From NCBI GenBank assembly GCA_017615275.1, contig JAGAAO010000017.1, forward strand, positions 79,028 to 143,027: DNA of 64,000 nt, read 5' to 3'. This DNA comes from Butyrivibrio sp. (GTDB lineage Bacteria > Bacillota > Clostridia > Lachnospirales > Lachnospiraceae). The position numbers and the translations under genes are program-made. The first letter of the stretch is position 1, and each line of letters begins with the position of its first letter. Under the pieces are notes generated by a model. The model made no database searches, was not told the DNA's origin, and worked only from the letters and a program-made list of their open reading frames with translations. Shown here one piece after another: positions 52,684 to 60,276 of the stretch.

Positions 52684-52845
52684 ACACTCGATATAGCAAA
52701 GGGTTACAGTAGGAGTGTCTAAATTAGGTGGCGTGAACACTTGTAAATCAATTAGATAGCTTGACGAGTGTTGAATTTACTAAAATCAATGGGATTTGGG
52801 CCGAAAAAGACACTTGTATTGGAAGCAAAGCTTAATACAAGTGTC
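52684..52845. repeat. Cluster of three related inverted repeats
   Basis: ACACTC (52684) with GAGTGT (52713); AACACTTGT (52736) with ACGAGTGTT (52764); and GACACTTGTATT (52809) with AATACAAGTGTC (52834, twelve perfect pairs). All share the ACACTYGT arm. The region has no gene and lies before the lipoprotein at 52886. Confidence 0.6.
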
Positions 52846-52885
52846 GTGGTTTAAAAGTTTGTATGAAAGGGGAAGTGGGAGCATA

Positions 52886-53716
52886 ATGATTGGTGGAAAA
52901 AAGGTAATAAAGTGCCTGGTCGCGACATCACTGATAACAGGTCTTATATTTACAGGATGCGGGAAGGCGGAGCGACAGACTTCTGATGATAACATTGAAG
53001 AGTCGGATGCAAACATTGAGGAGCCTGATGCAAATACTGAAGAGCCGACTATAGAATCGAGTGAACAGAGCGAGGGTGTAGAAAAAACGGAGGAAAATAG
53101 CATGGCAGCGACATTACTTTATCAGGGACATGGTAGTGTAAGAATCGTTACAGGCGAAGGCAAAGTGATCTATATCGATCCGTTCATGGGAAACGGCTAC
53201 GACCTTCCGGCAGACCTTATCCTCATGACACATGGGCATTACGATCACACTCAGGAGGATCTGATTGCCAATAAGAATGAAGGCTGCACTGTTATTAAAT
53301 GGTCGGACGCTCTCAAAGATGGCGAGTATCAGACTTATGATCTTGGTTTTGTATCCATTGAGACTGTGGAAGCCGGATATAACAAGAATCATGATGTTTC
53401 GGAATGTGTTGGATTTATACTTACATTTTCAGATGGAGTGAAGGCTTATTTCTCCGGCGATACATCAACAACACCCTCAATGGCAGGATTTGCAGATAAG
53501 AAACTTGATTACGCTTTCCTGTGCTGCGACGGAGTCTATAACATGGATGCTGCGGAAGCATCAGAATGTGCAAAGGCTATAAGCGCTAAGCATACAATAC
53601 CTTACCACATGGAGCCTGCAAAAGATAAAAGCGGTTTCGATATGAGCGTGGCTAAGAGCTTTGATGCGCCAGGGAAGATAATTCTTCAGCCCGGAGAAGA
53701 ACTTGTTTTGGAGTGA
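52886..53716 (+). CDS. Metallo-beta-lactamase-fold lipoprotein
   Basis: A 276-residue exported protein: lipobox FTGCG near residue 23, an acidic linker with three NIEEPDA-like repeats, and a metallo-hydrolase domain from about 70 with GHGSVRI, DPFMGNG, then the zinc site THGHYDHTQED. It resembles the UPF0173 (YtkL-like) group. A related but cytoplasmic copy is encoded at 60277. The ATG at 52886 opens a clean signal peptide and has GGGAG upstream. Substrate unknown. Confidence 0.85.
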   Translation: MIGGKKVIKCLVATSLITGLIFTGCGKAERQTSDDNIEESDANIEEPDANTEEPTIESSEQSEGVEKTEENSMAATLLYQGHGSVRIVTGEGKVIYIDPFMGNGYDLPADLILMTHGHYDHTQEDLIANKNEGCTVIKWSDALKDGEYQTYDLGFVSIETVEAGYNKNHDVSECVGFILTFSDGVKAYFSGDTSTTPSMAGFADKKLDYAFLCCDGVYNMDAAEASECAKAISAKHTIPYHMEPAKDKSGFDMSVAKSFDAPGKIILQPGEELVLE

Positions 53717-53768
53717 AATGTGGGCAGGATCTATTTAGGAATTTATAATATGAAAATTGGAGGTTGTT

Positions 53769-54119
53769 ATGAATAAAGTGTATTGCTATTCAAGGTGTTC
53801 AACATGTAAGAAGGCACTTAAGTGGCTTGATGACAATGATGTTCAATATGAGCAGATTGATATAAAGGAAAAACATCCTAATGAATCGGCTCTCAGAGAA
53901 TTCCATAAGAAAAGCGGGCTTCCGCTTAAGAAGTTTTTCAATACAAGTGGATTGATATACAAGGAAATGGAGCTTTCCAAAAAGCTTCCGGACATGAGTG
54001 AAGACGAGCAGTTTAAGCTACTTGCATCTAACGGAATGCTTGTAAAACGTCCACTATTAGTTACAGAAGATACGGTTTTGATCGGGTTTAAAGAAAATGA
54101 GTGGAAGGAAAGACTATGA
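53769..54119 (+). CDS. ArsC/Spx-like thioredoxin-fold protein
   Basis: A 116-residue protein with the family opening VYCYSRCSTCKKALKWL, where Cys11 and Cys14 form a CxxC pair, and the C-terminal KRPLLVTEDTVLIGF with the Arg near 97. Spx also has CxxC and the same fold. Without an arsenic operon nearby, a role in arsenate reduction cannot be assumed, and an Spx-like redox regulator is equally possible. GGAGG precedes the ATG. Its end overlaps the minus-strand gene at 54088 by 32 bases. Confidence 0.9.
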   Translation: MNKVYCYSRCSTCKKALKWLDDNDVQYEQIDIKEKHPNESALREFHKKSGLPLKKFFNTSGLIYKEMELSKKLPDMSEDEQFKLLASNGMLVKRPLLVTEDTVLIGFKENEWKERL

Positions 54120-54294
54120 CTGGAATTCCAAGGAACCACATAAGTGTAAATGCGGGTATTGGGTGTCCAAGTGTTTCTGCAGAACGCGCGGAATTTATCC
54201 ACAAAAGGTCCAGACCTGCGGCAAGAAAAAATGTGACTACGAGCCCTATGGCTATTCCCATAATAATTTTTAAAATTTTACTTATTACGTTCAT
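54088..54294 (-). CDS. Small two-helix membrane protein, 68 aa
   Basis: A 68-residue minus-strand protein with helices near 6-28 and 45-65 and a motif LWINSARSAETLGHPIPAF between. GAGGA nine bases before the ATG at 54294 supports it. It overlaps the convergent gene by 32 bases, so the two messages are antisense at their ends. Unknown family. Confidence 0.55.
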   Translation of the reverse strand: MNVISKILKIIMGIAIGLVVTFFLAAGLDLLWINSARSAETLGHPIPAFTLMWFLGIPVIVFPSTHFL

Positions 54295-54437
54295 AATGAT
54301 CAATCCTCAAAAAGTTATCAATATCTTATACTAACAATATAAGTATATATGAATAAAAAAATATCTTGAAAACAATTTTTAATCATATTAGCCTTTTCTT
54401 AGGACGTCCGAATCTTACCTAAGAGGAGGCTTTTATA

Positions 54438-55424
54438 ATGAATAAAGAACAACTTCACAGATACATTTCTGAGAGCACCGGAAATGAGAGCAACATCTGC
54501 CAGATATATGCGATAAAAGATGGTGATGTTGCCTACGAATATTGCCGGAATGGATTTAAGACTTTAGACGCAATGAATGTCAATTCCGTGACCAAGGGAA
54601 TTATGGCGTTGCTGGCGGGGATTGCTTTGGACAAAGGCTGTATTGGGAGTGTGGATCAGAAGGTGATGGATTTTTTTCCTGATTACTCTGTAAAACGTGG
54701 GGAGAAGACTATATATGATGTTACGATCAGGCATCTGCTTACGATGACGGCTCCGTATAAGGGGAAGTCAGAGCCTTGGAAAAAAGTGTGCACTTCTGAA
54801 GATTGGACTTTGGCGATACTCGATCATCTCGGAGGGCGCAAGGGAATAACAGGTGAATTCAGGTATGCTACGCTTGGTATTCAGATCTTGGCGGGAATAA
54901 TTGAGAGAGCAACAGGAGAGAAATGCATTGATTTTGCCAATAAGAACTTGTTTGAGCCGCTGGGGCTTCCGAAGCGCATATTGCACGGCGACAGTTCCAA
55001 GGAAGATCAGTTTGATTTCTTTATGAATAAGAATCCCAGAAAATATGAGTGGTACTCTGACCCTCAGGGAAGCGTTACCGCCGGTTGGGGATTATGCATG
55101 TCGGCAAAAGATATGGCGGTGATTGGTGCGCTGGTGCTTGATGACGGTCTTTGCAACGGTAAAAGAATACTCTCAAAAGAGTACCTGAAAGAAATGCTTG
55201 GGCCGCATCTTAAGCTCGGAGAGCGGTTTGGCTTTATGAATTATGGCTATTTATGGTACAAGCCTTATGATGACAGAGAGGTTTATGCTGCAATCGGTGA
55301 CAGCGGGAATATCATCTACGCAAACAAAGAGGAAAAGATATCTGTAGGAATTACAGGCACATTCAAGCCGCGAATCTTTGACAGAGTGGAGTTCATAGAG
55401 CAAAAGGTATTGCCGGCTATATAA
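54438..55424 (+). CDS. Serine hydrolase, beta-lactamase class C family
   Basis: A 328-residue protein with the SxxK active-site Ser in NVNSVTKGIMALL near 50-62, then LGIQILAGIIERATG and YGYLWYK with the later Tyr and Lys or His elements (AIGDSGN in place of HTG near residue 285). This is the class C/penicillin-binding-related fold used by esterases and peptidases. No signal peptide is seen, so it is probably cytoplasmic, which argues against antibiotic resistance. AAGAGGAGG precedes the ATG. Confidence 0.86.
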   Translation: MNKEQLHRYISESTGNESNICQIYAIKDGDVAYEYCRNGFKTLDAMNVNSVTKGIMALLAGIALDKGCIGSVDQKVMDFFPDYSVKRGEKTIYDVTIRHLLTMTAPYKGKSEPWKKVCTSEDWTLAILDHLGGRKGITGEFRYATLGIQILAGIIERATGEKCIDFANKNLFEPLGLPKRILHGDSSKEDQFDFFMNKNPRKYEWYSDPQGSVTAGWGLCMSAKDMAVIGALVLDDGLCNGKRILSKEYLKEMLGPHLKLGERFGFMNYGYLWYKPYDDREVYAAIGDSGNIIYANKEEKISVGITGTFKPRIFDRVEFIEQKVLPAI

Positions 55425-55431
55425 AGATAAA

Positions 55432-55457
55432 GTCTCCGCAAATTTGCGGAGACGTTT
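55432..55457 (+). terminator. Terminator of the serine hydrolase gene
   Basis: A 22-base perfect palindrome (arms GTCTCCGCAAA) at 55432-55453 is followed by GTTTTG, seven bases after the stop codon. Confidence 0.75.
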
Positions 55458-55463
55458 TGCCAT

Positions 55464-55548
55464 CCTTCCGAATGGTATTGCTAACCTTCCGAATGGCGTT
55501 GCTATCCTTCCGAATGATATTGCTATCCTTCCGAATAACACGTATAAT
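55464..55548 (+). promoter_or_regulatory. Promoter with four 21-bp tandem operator-like repeats
   Basis: CCTTCCGAAT occurs at 55464, 55485, 55506 and 55527, exactly every 21 bp, with intervening ATTGCTA-type sequence. TTGCTA at 55520-55525 and TATAAT at 55543-55548, 17 bases apart, form the promoter within the array. The start codon of the next gene is at 55582. The regular two-turn spacing suggests cooperative binding of a regulator along one face of the helix. Confidence 0.78.
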
Positions 55549-55581
55549 TATTTCGTAAAAGATTAGGAAGGAGGCTTGCTC

Positions 55582-57435
55582 ATGAAAACTTGTAAAGAAA
55601 TGGCAGAAATATGGGGAATTTCCGAGCGCAGGGTTACTGAGTTTTGTAAAAACGGAAAGATTCAGGGCGCTAAAAAGGTTGGCAAACAGTGGCAAATACC
55701 GGATAATTCTGAAAAGCCAATCGATGGTCGCAGTATTTCGGTAAAAAGCAGTGAGTATAAAGAAAAAAGATCTTTGCCTATCGGGATATCTGATTATGTG
55801 CGAGCCCAATCTGAGTATTATTATGTTGATAAGACACTTCTGATAAAGGAATTTCTTGATAATAAGCCGTTAGTATCCTTGTTTACCAGACCGAGAAGAT
55901 TCGGGAAAACCTTAAATATGGATATGCTAAGAGTCTTCTTCGAAATGTCGGATAAGGATACAAGTGTATATTTTAGGGATAAAGCCATTTGGGAATATGG
56001 AGAAAAATATACTGTTCACCAAGGGAAGTATCCGGTTATCTTTCTGACGTTTAAGGATGTCAAATTTGATTCTTGGAAAGCAACGTTTGCGAAGATTACT
56101 GAACTTGTGCAGGAAGAGTTCGGCCGACATTCTGAGTTGAAAGGCAGTAATGCGCTTGAACAGTATGAGAAAGACTATTATGACAAGGTTATGACCGGGG
56201 GCATCAATGAAGTCGAACTTTCTGCCGCTCTTCAAAAACTTTCAAAGATGCTTGCGTCGCATCATGGGAAGGCGCCTATAATTATCATTGATGAGTATGA
56301 TACTCCAATACAGGAAGGCTATTCAAAGGATTTCTATGATGAGATTACCGGATTTATGAGAAATTTCTTTTCCGGTGGATTTAAGGATAACAAGAATCTG
56401 TCATATGGATTTCTTACAGGCATCCTGAGAATCGCGCAGGAGAGTATCTTTAGTGGTTTAAATAATCTTTATGTAAATACAATTCTAAATGAAAAATATG
56501 ACAGTTTCTTTGGATTTACTTATTCGGAAGTAAAACAATTATTAGCGTATTATGGTGTTTCAGATAAGGAGGAAGAGTTAAAAGAATGGTATGACGGATA
56601 TCATTTTGGCAATGAAGAAATATATAATCCCTGGTCGGTAATCAATTATATTGCAAATGAATGCTTGCCGCAGGCTTATTGGGTTAATACCAGAAGAAAT
56701 GAATTTATTGCAGATGTAATGAGAATTGCATCGGATGATATTGTCGAAAAGTTATATTCTCTTTTACAGGGAAAAAAAGTTGTTGCTAAAATTGAGCAGA
56801 ACACAGTATATCGTGTTCTTACCGATGATCCGGCGAATATATATAGTCTTCTTATGGTAGCAGGCTATCTGAAAGCGAATAAGAAGACATTGCAGGATGA
56901 CGGCAGTTTTCTTTGTGAAGTTGCCATTCCTAACAAGGAAATAGCTGCTGTATACAAGAACGAGATTCTGTCATATTTGATGGGGGTAGGAGCTTTAACC
57001 AAGGCGACTGCCAATAAAATAGCAGAAAGTTTATATTCTAACGACACGGAGAAACTTCAAAAAGCAATCTGCGAATATATGATGAAGTCTATGAGTTTTT
57101 ACGATGCAGGTGCGGAAGGCTTCTATCACGGTTTGTTTCTTGGGCTTATTGCATTAATGGACAACCAATATAAGATAAGATCCAATCGTGAATCAGGAGA
57201 TGGAAGATATGATGTAAGTATGTTCCCTAAAGAGAATAGTCTTCCGGGAATTATTATTGAGGTCAAATGGGATAAAGACCTTGATGACAAAGCGCTGGAA
57301 AAGCTTGCAACTGGGGCATTGAAGCAGATAGACGATAAAAGCTATGAGACCGAAATGCGTGATGATGGAATAACTGACATTATGAAGTTTGGAATGGCTT
57401 TTTCAGGGAAGCACGTTTTGATAAAGACGAGATAG
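55582..57435 (+). CDS. HTH / AAA-ATPase-like / PD-(D/E)XK nuclease-like fusion
   Basis: This 617-residue protein opens with a MerR/excisionase-type helix-turn-helix (residues 1-45, TCKEMAEIWGISERRVTEFC). It continues with an AAA-ATPase-like domain (about 60-420) with Walker A RPRRFGKTLNMD near 95 and Walker B IIIIDEYDTPI near 230, and ends in a PD-(D/E)XK nuclease-like domain (about 510-600) with GRYDVSMFP and IIIEVKWDKD. The AAA-like plus nuclease-like pair is widespread in gut anaerobes; the added DNA-binding head is unusual. It probably binds the four repeats in its own promoter. The ATG at 55582 has GGAAGGAGG upstream. Confidence 0.88.
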   Translation: MKTCKEMAEIWGISERRVTEFCKNGKIQGAKKVGKQWQIPDNSEKPIDGRSISVKSSEYKEKRSLPIGISDYVRAQSEYYYVDKTLLIKEFLDNKPLVSLFTRPRRFGKTLNMDMLRVFFEMSDKDTSVYFRDKAIWEYGEKYTVHQGKYPVIFLTFKDVKFDSWKATFAKITELVQEEFGRHSELKGSNALEQYEKDYYDKVMTGGINEVELSAALQKLSKMLASHHGKAPIIIIDEYDTPIQEGYSKDFYDEITGFMRNFFSGGFKDNKNLSYGFLTGILRIAQESIFSGLNNLYVNTILNEKYDSFFGFTYSEVKQLLAYYGVSDKEEELKEWYDGYHFGNEEIYNPWSVINYIANECLPQAYWVNTRRNEFIADVMRIASDDIVEKLYSLLQGKKVVAKIEQNTVYRVLTDDPANIYSLLMVAGYLKANKKTLQDDGSFLCEVAIPNKEIAAVYKNEILSYLMGVGALTKATANKIAESLYSNDTEKLQKAICEYMMKSMSFYDAGAEGFYHGLFLGLIALMDNQYKIRSNRESGDGRYDVSMFPKENSLPGIIIEVKWDKDLDDKALEKLATGALKQIDDKSYETEMRDDGITDIMKFGMAFSGKHVLIKTR

Positions 57436-57444
57436 CTATCATAG

Positions 57445-57885
57445 ATGAGGAATATGTACGAGAATCTATTTGTTTATGCACTTTTATATGCCGTTGGGTA
57501 TGATACAGTACAGAAGTATCGGGATTCACTGGATTCTATAGTTCTGGCTGATTTGGAAGATTATGAAGCAATGGAACTTCAAGATATGTCTGACAAAGAG
57601 GCGATTCTACATACTCTGGTTATGATGGAGTCTGTTAATTTTGATAAGAATTCTTTTGGCCAAAAACTTATGGTGGCGCTCAAAGAAATATATGAGGGGA
57701 TGTCTGATATAACGGTGTTTGGAAATCGCATGTATGAACTGTGGAGGCTTCTTCCGGGTAGATTTAATATGGAGGAGCCGTTTCATACACTGAGTTATGC
57801 TGATGATTGTTTGTCTTATGGAGATGAGAAGCAGTGCCACGAATTGTATGAGGAGGCTTTTGGATTTTACGGAGATTGTGTTTAG
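57445..57885 (+). CDS. Unknown helical protein following the ATPase-nuclease gene
   Basis: A 146-residue, mostly helical, acidic protein with no membrane segments, rich in Tyr and Asp (LADLEDYEAMELQDM). It begins nine bases after the ATPase-nuclease stop, so it is almost surely cotranscribed and may be its partner or regulator. Ribosome signal is weak, either for the ATG at 57445 or for that at 57454. No family recognised. Confidence 0.62.
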   Translation: MRNMYENLFVYALLYAVGYDTVQKYRDSLDSIVLADLEDYEAMELQDMSDKEAILHTLVMMESVNFDKNSFGQKLMVALKEIYEGMSDITVFGNRMYELWRLLPGRFNMEEPFHTLSYADDCLSYGDEKQCHELYEEAFGFYGDCV

Positions 57886-57916
57886 GTGTTTACAACAATG
57901 ATGGGAGGGCGATGCG

Positions 57917-58099
57917 ATGTTAGGAAATTTCAGTTATAAGAATGCGACAAAACTTTATTTTGGTGAGGAATCGTTGAAGTTTCTAAATGAAGAACTTCCA
58001 AAGTATGGAAAAAATGTTCAGCTCATATACGGAGGCGGTTCCGTAAAGAAGAACGGAATCTATGATGAGGTTGTAAGAATCTTAAAGGAGAGTCTGTAA
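57917..58099 (+). pseudogene. Truncated iron-containing alcohol dehydrogenase
   Basis: A 60-residue frame matching the first part of butanol dehydrogenase-like enzymes: MLGNFSYKNATKLYFGEE and then VQLIYGGGSVKKNGIYDEV, the start of the NAD-binding GGGS region. The usual length is about 390 residues, so more than four fifths is missing after a stop at 58099. A good ribosome site is retained. It is a remnant and has no catalytic iron site. Confidence 0.8.
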
Positions 58100-58115
58100 A
58101 GGAAAACGCGGCGGT

Positions 58116-58145
58116 GCTCAGAGTGGCAGGGTGTCACTCTTGAGC
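58116..58145. repeat. Imperfect inverted repeat
   Basis: GCTCAGAGTG (58116) and its near complement CACTCTTGAGC (58135) with a nine-base loop lie just after the dehydrogenase remnant. It has no T run and could mark the deletion endpoint. Confidence 0.4.
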
Positions 58146-58195
58146 ATGGTGAAGGTGTTGGATGAGAGTTGCTTACAATAGTGGAGTGAATTGTT

Positions 58196-58855
58196 ATGAA
58201 CAAAATCAGAAGCATTTTGGCTGTGACATTAGCATCAATATTTTCTCTGACTCTTATTGCATGTGGAAACCGGACTACCGAAAGCTCGGAGGCACAGAAT
58301 ACAGAGGAGGTTACATCTGAAGCTACAGATGCCAGGACTGCAGAGCAGGTAAGTTCAGAAGACAACAGTACGGCATCGGGAACTATTGTAGTATATTTTT
58401 CCGCAACGGGAACAACAAAGGGTGTAGCAGAGACGATAGCTTCTGTAACCAATGCGGACATTTACGAGATTGTTCCTGCCAAGCCTTATACAGATGAGGA
58501 TCTTGACTATGGTGACAGCAACAGCCGTACATCTTTGGAGATGAATGATGAATCCGCACGCCCGGAAATTGCCGGTGAAACGATCTCGCTTGACGGGTAT
58601 TCAACAGTTTATATCGGATATCCTATCTGGTGGGGCGATGCACCAAGGATTATGAGCACTTTTGTTGAAGCATACAACTTTGATGGAAAAACAGTTATTC
58701 CTTTTTGTACGTCAGGCAGAAGCGAAATCGGACAGAGTGGCAAGCATCTTGCATCTCAGGCAGGAAGCGGCAACTGGCTTGACGGCGCTCGTTTAAACGG
58801 AGGTGCTTCAGAAGCAGATATTCAGAGCTGGATTGAAGGGATACTAAAGAGGTGA
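58196..58855 (+). CDS. Flavodoxin-like lipoprotein
   Basis: A 219-residue exported protein: lipobox LIACG near residue 23, a Glu/Thr/Ser linker, and a flavodoxin domain from about 60 with IVVYFSATGTTKGVAE, the FMN phosphate loop, then YIGYPIWWGDAPR. It should carry FMN outside the membrane, perhaps in extracellular electron transfer. AGTGAATTG precedes the ATG. A 77-residue Cys-rich gene starts two bases after its stop. Confidence 0.88.
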   Translation: MNKIRSILAVTLASIFSLTLIACGNRTTESSEAQNTEEVTSEATDARTAEQVSSEDNSTASGTIVVYFSATGTTKGVAETIASVTNADIYEIVPAKPYTDEDLDYGDSNSRTSLEMNDESARPEIAGETISLDGYSTVYIGYPIWWGDAPRIMSTFVEAYNFDGKTVIPFCTSGRSEIGQSGKHLASQAGSGNWLDGARLNGGASEADIQSWIEGILKR

Positions 58856-58857
58856 AA

Positions 58858-59091
58858 ATGAAATCTATTTTGATTAAAGACACTACAAGAGAAGAAAGAG
58901 AGCGCATCGTTGCTGAATCAATTGGCAATATTGATGGAAGTTGCGATGGCTGTAGTGCAGGATTGATAGAGATGTATCAGCCATACATTGATGGCGTTAA
59001 GGAAATTCGTGAGATTAATATGGAGTTCAGGGCGCATTACGAATCAGGAGTTGACGGACCTGTGAAAGCGGACTGCGGATATAAGATGTGA
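58858..59091 (+). CDS. Small Cys-containing protein, 77 aa
   Basis: The 77-residue protein has a CDGC pair (SCDGCSAGLIEMYQPY) near residues 24-28 and a Cys near the end (KADCGYKM). It is encoded two bases after the flavodoxin gene, so an operon with that redox protein is likely. No signal peptide. The ATG at 58858 follows AGAGGTG. A redox or metal-binding role is only a guess. Confidence 0.72.
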   Translation: MKSILIKDTTREERERIVAESIGNIDGSCDGCSAGLIEMYQPYIDGVKEIREINMEFRAHYESGVDGPVKADCGYKM

Positions 59092-59156
59092 ACTAGTCCT
59101 CTTAATGTAAAATTGCATGTGATGTCTAATATAGGTAAATTTGTGATCAACTTTAC

Positions 59157-59464
59157 AATACTGCGTTGAAGCATAACTATATACCAATAGATTATTTATT
59201 GTGAGGTGCCTATGAAAAATATTGGAAGAATATTATTATCTGCAGTTGTTATGTTGGCTTTGTTGCATAATTATCAGAGTAGTACCTACATTAAATCTAT
59301 AGATGACTTTAAGAACAGTATAGACAAAACCTTCCTAAGAAAAGGTGATACATATAATTTTGACAAAGAAAAAACACCGGATTTTCTTGAATATAATGAC
59401 AGGCTCGCGCCTTGGCCACCTATTGATTTTTAATTCGTAGTGAAGTTATGCTTCAGCGCGTATT
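59157..59464. mobile_element. 308-bp unit bounded by 21-22-bp inverted repeats (MITE-like)
   Basis: The left end (59157-59178) reads AATAC, T, GCGTTGAAGCATAACT; the right end (59444-59464), reversed, is AATACGCGCTGAAGCATAACT. They agree at 20 of 22 aligned positions. They bracket the small gene at 59212. No transposase lies inside and no target duplication is obvious, so this could be a miniature element or a large RNA stem. Confidence 0.5.
59212..59433 (+). CDS. Small exported or membrane-anchored protein, 73 aa
   Basis: A 73-residue protein with an N-terminal signal-like helix (IGRILLSAVVMLALL, residues 4-18) and a polar body ending APWPPIDF. GAGGTG precedes the ATG by five bases. It sits inside the inverted-repeat unit at 59157. 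It could be a secreted peptide or a lipid-free exported protein; no family recognised. Confidence 0.6.
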   Translation: MKNIGRILLSAVVMLALLHNYQSSTYIKSIDDFKNSIDKTFLRKGDTYNFDKEKTPDFLEYNDRLAPWPPIDF

Positions 59465-59562
59465 TCCTAAATAGAAAATGCAGTGGATTTCATGGTGATA
59501 TCTGAGAGAAAATCTCATATATCATTTTCAAACCTCCAATTCAGCCTGAGTATATCAAGTTT

Positions 59563-59802
59563 TTGAACAGTAAGTTCTCGGAGCTAAATCTTGACAAATA
59601 TGCAAAGAACATGGAAAACATATTTGATATATTGCTGGAACATGGGAATCCAAGGCTTGCAATCAGATATGTTAAGAGGATCATCAACGAACATCAAGGA
59701 ATGACGCCAACAATGATTGCGCCGGGAACAAAGGTATATGAATTGGTGGAAGAACTGGTAAAGTATCTACCGGAAGATATAAAGAAGGTTTTCATTGAAT
59801 AG
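59563..59802 (+). CDS. Possible remnant or small helical protein, 79 aa
   Basis: A frame from TTG at 59563, helical and charged (LDKYAKNMENIFDILLEHGN), with no ATG and no clear ribosome site. The reading frame stays open for about 15 codons upstream without an initiator, so it may be the end of a longer lost gene. The protein-like composition is the only support. It lies 35 bases before the deformylase gene. Confidence 0.4.
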   Translation: MNSKFSELNLDKYAKNMENIFDILLEHGNPRLAIRYVKRIINEHQGMTPTMIAPGTKVYELVEELVKYLPEDIKKVFIE

Positions 59803-59837
59803 AATAATAGATAAACTATAAATATAGAGGTTTTACG

Positions 59838-60248
59838 ATGGTAAAGAATATTGTTAGAGATCTTTTTTTTCTCAGGCAGAAGTCTGAACCTGCGACTGAG
59901 GCAGACTCGCAGGTGATTGAGGATCTTATTGATACGCTTGATGCCAACAGGGAGAGATGCGTTGGCATGGCGGCGAATATGATCGGGGTGAAGAAGAGAA
60001 TAATAGTAGTGGCTATGGGACCTTTTCTTTTTCCAATGATCAATCCTGTTATTACTAAGAAGAGCGGAGCGTATCAGACGCAGGAGAGCTGTCTGTCGCT
60101 GGAAGGTGTCAGACCGTGCACGAGGTATAAGGAGATTGAGGTTGATTATCTGGATCGTAACTTTAAGCCACAGCATGGGAAGTATGAGGATTTTGTCGCG
60201 CAGATCATCCAGCATGAGATTGACCATTTTGAAGGGATATTGATCTGA
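59838..60248 (+). CDS. def: Peptide deformylase
   Basis: A 136-residue deformylase that removes the formyl group from new proteins. All three motifs are visible: VGMAANMIG near 46 (in place of GxGLAAxQ), QESCLSLEG near 86 with the metal Cys, and HEIDHFEG near 125 with the two His ligands and catalytic Glu. It is a compact type; an additional, standard copy probably exists elsewhere in the chromosome. The ribosome site is GAGG before the ATG. Confidence 0.92.
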   Translation: MVKNIVRDLFFLRQKSEPATEADSQVIEDLIDTLDANRERCVGMAANMIGVKKRIIVVAMGPFLFPMINPVITKKSGAYQTQESCLSLEGVRPCTRYKEIEVDYLDRNFKPQHGKYEDFVAQIIQHEIDHFEGILI

Positions 60249-60276
60249 ATAATAAACATTTTCGAGGGAGAGATAT

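Noticed and set aside
53769-54119. Arsenic resistance operon
   Set aside because: Only an ArsC/Spx-like protein is present, with no arsenite pump or ArsR regulator.
54438-55424. Class C beta-lactamase
   Set aside because: No signal peptide and a changed third motif; the general serine hydrolase family fits better.
55464-55536. CRISPR-like short repeats
   Set aside because: Only four copies with an 11-base gap that is itself similar each time, overlapping a promoter; no variable spacers and no cas genes.
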